NCBI GenBank assembly: GCA_964368875.1
Contig: CAYJDG010000002.1
Span: 80,754-144,753, forward strand
Direction of reading: 5' to 3'
Source of the DNA: CAYJDG01 sp964368875
Lineage (GTDB): Bacteria; Pseudomonadota; Alphaproteobacteria; Micavibrionales; Micavibrionaceae
DNA length: 64,000 nt
Shown: piece after piece, positions 59,859-64,000 of the stretch
Layout: every line of letters begins with the position of its first letter
How positions within the stretch are numbered: the first letter of the stretch is position 1
Translations under genes and position numbers: made by a program
Notes under the pieces: model-generated
What the model saw: only the letters and a program-made list of their open reading frames with translations
What the model was told of the DNA's origin: nothing
Databases searched by the model: none

Positions 59859-61697
59859 GTGTCACAAGACATTCGTAACATCGCCATCATCGCCCACGTC
59901 GACCATGGGAAAACCACTCTGATCGACTCGATCCTGAAGCAGAGCGGCACGTTCCGCGACAACCAGGACATGGGCGAACGCGTCATGGACTCGAACGATC
60001 TTGAAAAAGAGCGCGGTATCACGATTCTCGCGAAATGTACCTCGATCCAGTGGGACAGCTACAAGATCAACATCATCGACACCCCGGGTCACGCTGACTT
60101 CGGCGGTGAAGTTGAGCGCATCCTGAACATGGCCGACGGCGTGATCGTTCTCGTCGACGCGGCTGAAGGCCCTCTGCCACAAACCAAATTCGTTCTGGCC
60201 AAAGCGCTGAAGCGTGGTCTGCGCCCAATCGTTCTGATCAACAAGATCGACCGCTCCGATGCGCGTCCTGATGATGTCATCAATGAAGTGTTCGACCTCT
60301 TCGTCGCGCTCGATGCGAACGAAGACCAGCTCGACTTCCCGATCATGTATGCCTCTGGCCGCGACGGCTGGGCCTCTGACAGCCTTGATGGTCCACGCGA
60401 AAATCTGCACCCGCTACTCGACCTGATCCTCAAGCACGTGCCTGAGCCGGATGTGACCAAAGACGGTCCGTTCACGATGCTCGCCACCATGCTGGATGCC
60501 GATCCGTATCTCGGCCGCGTTCTGACTGGCCGCATCAACTCCGGCAACGCCAAAGTCAACATGTCGGTCAAATCGATCGGCCTCGACGGCAAAACCCTTG
60601 AGACCTTCCGCCTGACCAAACTGCTTTCATTCCAAGGCATCAAGCGCGTACCGATTGAAACCGCCAAAGCTGGCGACATCATCTGTATCGCCGGGATGGT
60701 TTCGACCTCGGTTGCCGACACGATCTGTGATCCGTCAGTGACGACCCCGATCAAAGCCACGCCAATCGATCCGCCGACCATGTCCGTATCGATCACCGTC
60801 AACGACAGCCCGCTCTGTGGCCGCGAAGGCAAGAAACTGACTTCGACGATGATCCGCGACCGCCTGTTCGCTGAAGCCGAAACCAACGTCGCGATCAAGG
60901 TGACCGAATCCGCCAACCGCGATGCATTCGAACTCTCGGGCCGGGGCGAACTTCAGCTCGGCGTTCTGATCGAACAAATGCGCCGTGAAGGTTTTGAACT
61001 CTCCGTGTCCCGTCCACGCGTTATCTTCAAACAGGACGAGAACGGTCAGATGACCGAGCCATACGAAGACATCATTGTCGATATCGATGATGAATACACC
61101 GGCACCGTCGTTGAAAAGATGACCCAGCGTAAGGCTGAGCTGACCGATATGCGTCCATCCGGCCTTGGCAAAACCCGCATCACGTTCGTCGCCCCATCCC
61201 GCGGCCTGATCGGTTACCAGTCGCAGTTTCTGACCGATACGCGCGGAACCGGCGTGCTGAACCGCCTTTATAAGGAATACGGTCCATACAAAGGCGATGT
61301 TGCCTCCCGTCGTAACGGTGCGCTGATTGCGACCGAACTCGGCCAGGCGATTACCTATGCGATCTTCAACCTGCAGGACCGCGGCATCATGTTCGTGAAC
61401 CCGGGCGATGATGTCTATATGGGTATGATGGTGGGCGAGCACAGCCGCGAAAACGATCTGGAGATCAACATCTCCAAGACCAAGCAGCTGACCAACGTCC
61501 GCGCCTCCGGTAAAGACGAAGCGCAGATCCTGACGCCACCACGCAAGATGTCGCTCGAAGACATGATGTCATACATCAACGACGACGAACTCGTCGAAGT
61601 CACACCGAAGACCCTGCGCCTGCGCAAGCGGTACCTCACCGCCAACGAGCGCGAACTGGCGAAGAAAAAACTCAAAGCCGAAAAAATGTCGGCCTAA
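59859..61697 (+). CDS. typA: Ribosome-associated GTPase TypA/BipA
   Basis: Translational GTPase that aids 50S assembly and stress responses. 612 residues: HVDHGKTTLIDSIL near 12-25, the G2 GITIL, the G4 NKIDR, then EF-G-like domains III and V and the TypA-specific C-terminal domain with ASGKDEAQILTPPRKMSLED. TAAGGA lies before GTG 59859 (protein starts VSQDIRN). Followed by a strong terminator. Confidence 0.97.
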   Translation: MSQDIRNIAIIAHVDHGKTTLIDSILKQSGTFRDNQDMGERVMDSNDLEKERGITILAKCTSIQWDSYKINIIDTPGHADFGGEVERILNMADGVIVLVDAAEGPLPQTKFVLAKALKRGLRPIVLINKIDRSDARPDDVINEVFDLFVALDANEDQLDFPIMYASGRDGWASDSLDGPRENLHPLLDLILKHVPEPDVTKDGPFTMLATMLDADPYLGRVLTGRINSGNAKVNMSVKSIGLDGKTLETFRLTKLLSFQGIKRVPIETAKAGDIICIAGMVSTSVADTICDPSVTTPIKATPIDPPTMSVSITVNDSPLCGREGKKLTSTMIRDRLFAEAETNVAIKVTESANRDAFELSGRGELQLGVLIEQMRREGFELSVSRPRVIFKQDENGQMTEPYEDIIVDIDDEYTGTVVEKMTQRKAELTDMRPSGLGKTRITFVAPSRGLIGYQSQFLTDTRGTGVLNRLYKEYGPYKGDVASRRNGALIATELGQAITYAIFNLQDRGIMFVNPGDDVYMGMMVGEHSRENDLEINISKTKQLTNVRASGKDEAQILTPPRKMSLEDMMSYINDDELVEVTPKTLRLRKRYLTANERELAKKKLKAEKMSA

Positions 61698-61700
61698 TCA

Positions 61701-61730
61701 AAAAAGCCCCGCCCCGCGCGGGGCTTTTTC
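61701..61730 (+). terminator. Rho-independent terminator of typA, bidirectional with nfi
   Basis: AAAAAGCCCCGC and GCGGGGCTTTTT form a stem of about 12 bp with a short CCCGC/GC loop and T-runs on both strands, so it can serve typA and the convergent endonuclease V gene. Confidence 0.92.
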
Positions 61731-62447
61731 TTACACTGTTTTTGAAAGTTTATCGGCAAGGCGTGTCGGTTCCGGCAGGCGGTAGCCGCGTAAAGACGCA
61801 CGCACGATGCGCACTGCGCTCTCTTGTCCTACCCGGTGGCCCGGCGAGATAAACAGGGGCTTTACGTTGTCGCGGCTGCGCAGCACTGTGCCGATTATTT
61901 CATCACCGGCGCGGTCCAGCAACGGCGAGAACGCGCCAGCCTTGAGATCAGGTTCAATGTAACGCCCAATCAGCAAAGATTTAGCCACACCAATTGATGG
62001 CAGGCCCGTGACAACGCCGAGATGGGCCGCAATACCCAAACGGCGTGGATGCGCGATACCTTGTCCGTCAACCATCAACAAGCTGGGCTGAACGGGGAGA
62101 CATTTCAAAGCTTCAAGGATCACCGGGATTTCGCGGAAGGAGAGAAAGCCCGGCACATAAGGAAAGCCCGGCGTCAGATAAGCTTGCGCGGTGGCCACAG
62201 GCTCCAGTGTCGTTGCATCCAGAACGACAATCGAGGCACGCCCAAGATTACGCTCCATATCATAGCCGACATCGACACCAGCGATGGTGCGGATATCGCC
62301 AAAATCGTCTTCAACACGCACAGCATTCCGCAATTCATTCTGGATGGTGCGGGCAGCATCAACGGAGGATGGCCACAAGGAGTGATCGACGCTGTGTGCG
62401 CCCTCTGCAAATTTTTGATCAAGTAGTTTCCGGTTAACCCAGCGCAT
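61731..62447 (-). CDS. nfi: Endonuclease V (deoxyinosine 3'-endonuclease)
   Basis: Nicks DNA at deoxyinosine, starting alternative excision repair. 238 residues: VDVGYDMERN (catalytic Asp) near 58, PYVPGFLSFREIP near 97-109, DGQGIAHPRRLGIAAHLGV near 126-144, typical of EndoV. The N-terminal 40 residues are an extra, slightly acidic extension. Convergent with typA. Confidence 0.95.
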   Translation of the reverse strand: MRWVNRKLLDQKFAEGAHSVDHSLWPSSVDAARTIQNELRNAVRVEDDFGDIRTIAGVDVGYDMERNLGRASIVVLDATTLEPVATAQAYLTPGFPYVPGFLSFREIPVILEALKCLPVQPSLLMVDGQGIAHPRRLGIAAHLGVVTGLPSIGVAKSLLIGRYIEPDLKAGAFSPLLDRAGDEIIGTVLRSRDNVKPLFISPGHRVGQESAVRIVRASLRGYRLPEPTRLADKLSKTV

Positions 62448-62494
62448 AAATTTAATCTAGGTGAAAACACCAAGTCAGCAAGACCTGAGACTTT

Positions 62495-63022
62495 CTAGGG
62501 CGTGCGTGTACGCTCTGCCAGCAGGGCCATATGCTTATCAATCAATTTTTGCAGAAGTTGCATCGCCTCGGCATTGAAGGGCCGGTCATAGGCCAGAGCA
62601 TCTGCAACCGCTGTCTGAAAACTGAACCACAGTTCATTTTTACCGCTGGCGATGGTTAGTTCGGTCGGGACATCAAGCGGGATACCAGTCGTGCGAATGA
62701 GCGTAAGAATCGGCTGGAGCTCAGCACTTGCGAATTTATGGATTTCCACAACTTCGGCCAGGTTCAGCGCAGGTTTCTCATTATCGCGGCGGCCCCGGAT
62801 GAAATAGGGACTTTTATAAAAGCGGCAGCCCGTGTTCTTGATAAATCTTTCGACATCACCTTCCTGCCAGTCAAAGCGGGGTGTCACGCTGCGAAGTTTT
62901 TCTGCGAGTTTGAAAAACGTGTAGTCCGGTCCACCCATGCGCATGAGTGCGTTCAGGTAATCGCGCGTTTCCGCTACGAGGTGGTAAAAACCGCGGTTCT
63001 CATCTTCAATGATCTCGAACAT
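62495..63022 (-). CDS. Unknown soluble protein
   Basis: 175 residues, mostly helical, no signal. Aromatic and Arg-rich segments SPYFIRGRRDNEKPALN and DYTFFKLAEKLRSV. I do not recognise a family. It is 55 bases downstream of the HExxH gene and goes the same way, so the two may be co-transcribed. Confidence 0.65.
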   Translation of the reverse strand: MFEIIEDENRGFYHLVAETRDYLNALMRMGGPDYTFFKLAEKLRSVTPRFDWQEGDVERFIKNTGCRFYKSPYFIRGRRDNEKPALNLAEVVEIHKFASAELQPILTLIRTTGIPLDVPTELTIASGKNELWFSFQTAVADALAYDRPFNAEAMQLLQKLIDKHMALLAERTRTP

Positions 63023-63077
63023 GGAACGCTTGTATCAATAAATTATGAAAACGGGCAAGTTTTTTTGATTCAGCGTC

Positions 63078-63896
63078 TTAACCCGCGCGCATACCCGGCT
63101 GAGCCGCAGCTTGGCCCGGCATATAATGGCCCTGAGTGGCAAAATCATGCTCAGCATACAAGGCTGCCTCGAGCCGTCTGGTAAGACGATCATCACAACG
63201 GAAGGCAGCGCGTTCATCAAGCTGGTTCAGATAAGGATTGCGTTGTGGATGCGCGTATCTGCCGAACGTAAAATCAATCCGCGCATTGCGTACGAAATGC
63301 TGATGGAAATACGCAGCCTCATCGGCAAGGGGATGGTCAGGCTGGACTTTGCCTCCGAAAAAATGCGTGTTCAAACTGAGATTGAAGATGTGGGTTTGTT
63401 CATGCACAACCGTTTTCAACGCCCAGGCAAGGTCTTTCTGCCAGCGCGGCCGCGCCTCGTTAAAGCATATATCATCTTGGGTGCGCTTCGTCGGATCAAG
63501 GTCGAAGGCCACATACGCATCCGAAGAATAATCCGGATCATCGCTGTAATAGAATTTAACATTGCCGATCGTCGTCGGCACACCGACCTGCGCCTGATGC
63601 CAGGCCAGACGACCAACGCATTTCTCCAGATAGGCCCGCTGCTCGGTATCCGTATCGAGCGCTGCCCAGCGGTCATGCATGTCATGGAATTCGGGTGAAG
63701 CGAGAAGCTCATCGATAAAATTATCAACGGCGTGATCGAGGTGAGCAAAGTAAGCCGGGGATGGTTGAATTCTCTCAACTTCAGCGTTGAGCAGTTCTAA
63801 TGCCTCAGGTTTATACCAGCCCTTCACATAGGCCTGAGCCTTGAGAGCGATAACCCTATCGAAGTGTTCTGTCAGGCTTTCCAGCTTAACGTTCAT
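63078..63896 (-). CDS. Putative zinc metallopeptidase (HExxH), unknown family
   Basis: 272 residues. VVHEQTH at 163-169 is a zinc-binding HExxH, and Glu193 in ADEAAYF, 24 residues on, could be the third ligand, as in gluzincin-type peptidases. The N-terminal 100 residues are helical. No signal peptide, so it would act in the cytosol. Other His and Asp are frequent in the C-terminal third (YHQHF). AGGGACAGGG lies before ATG 63896. The same strand continues with the unknown gene at 62495. Confidence 0.75.
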   Translation of the reverse strand: MNVKLESLTEHFDRVIALKAQAYVKGWYKPEALELLNAEVERIQPSPAYFAHLDHAVDNFIDELLASPEFHDMHDRWAALDTDTEQRAYLEKCVGRLAWHQAQVGVPTTIGNVKFYYSDDPDYSSDAYVAFDLDPTKRTQDDICFNEARPRWQKDLAWALKTVVHEQTHIFNLSLNTHFFGGKVQPDHPLADEAAYFHQHFVRNARIDFTFGRYAHPQRNPYLNQLDERAAFRCDDRLTRRLEAALYAEHDFATQGHYMPGQAAAQPGMRAG

Positions 63897-64000
63897 CCCT
63901 GTCCCTATTTGCGCATAGGTGTCATGTGGAATCAGTATACCTAAAACTTAAATTGCGTCAAATATGAGCCAGACGACATAAAAGTTTTGCACTGCAAGAT

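Noticed and set aside
1..64000. CRISPR arrays, insertion sequences, prophage genes and integrases
   Set aside because: I saw no spaced repeat units, transposase, integrase or phage structural genes.

Overview
The window is a stretch of chromosome with about 55% G+C by eye and tightly packed genes. Its gene families and neighbourhoods point to an alphaproteobacterium: Usg family, DUF1674/SDHAF4 protein, radA-cvpA-purF-SDR, yfgM-bamB-der, rpe next to heparinase II/III, and RNase E with a large insertion in its S1 domain. A Micavibrio-like or Rhodospirillales-like host is my guess from the chromosomal Dot/Icm-type genes plus these neighbourhoods, not something the sequence proves. I see no insertion sequence, prophage, integrase or CRISPR array. 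There is one assembly gap of 100 N at 29399-29498, inside the RNase E gene.

Layout. 1-2390: 5' part of a P-type Ca2+-type ATPase, then tRNA-Thr(UGU). 2998-7753: a four-gene plus-strand cluster of DotM/IcmP, an unknown single-pass protein, the DotL/IcmO coupling ATPase and a pilin-like protein. 7754-17426 (minus): replication and information block rpsT, dnaA, dnaN, recF, gyrB, argS, with one unknown plus-strand gene between dnaA and dnaN. 17527-21596 (minus): mutM with a secreted protein, an anchored protein, and groES-groEL under a CIRCE operator. 21768-29021: usg; an operon of ferredoxin reductase, glycosyltransferase, membrane protein, ferredoxin and methyltransferase; ctaA; a second glycosyltransferase; a periplasmic protein. 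29039-32561: RNase E and its long structured upstream region. 32562-38418: envelope genes (amidase, two related small lipoproteins, L,D-transpeptidase, a metal-binding pair) and icd. 38423-46171: two unknown genes, a GNAT enzyme, an M20 peptidase, yfgM-bamB-der and a nucleotidyltransferase-like protein. 46175-50606: radA-cvpA-purF-SDR. 50661-55985: rpe-heparinase-EAL operon, ankyrin protein, rsmB. 56124-63896: unknown genes, chorismate mutase, SDHAF4 family, typA, endonuclease V and a HExxH protein.

How it works together. Most of the window is housekeeping: replication initiation, protein folding, RNA decay, purine synthesis, outer-membrane assembly and DNA repair. The accessory signal is strongest in the Dot/Icm coupling module, which has the energising ATPase and its membrane partner but no other secretion genes nearby, together with two uncharacterised membrane-attached proteins. 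Other points to examine are two apparently leaderless promoters with the same layout (usg, ctaA), a possible start-codon-masking inverted repeat after der, the structured leader of rne, and paired lipoproteins sharing an unusual C-terminal sequence.
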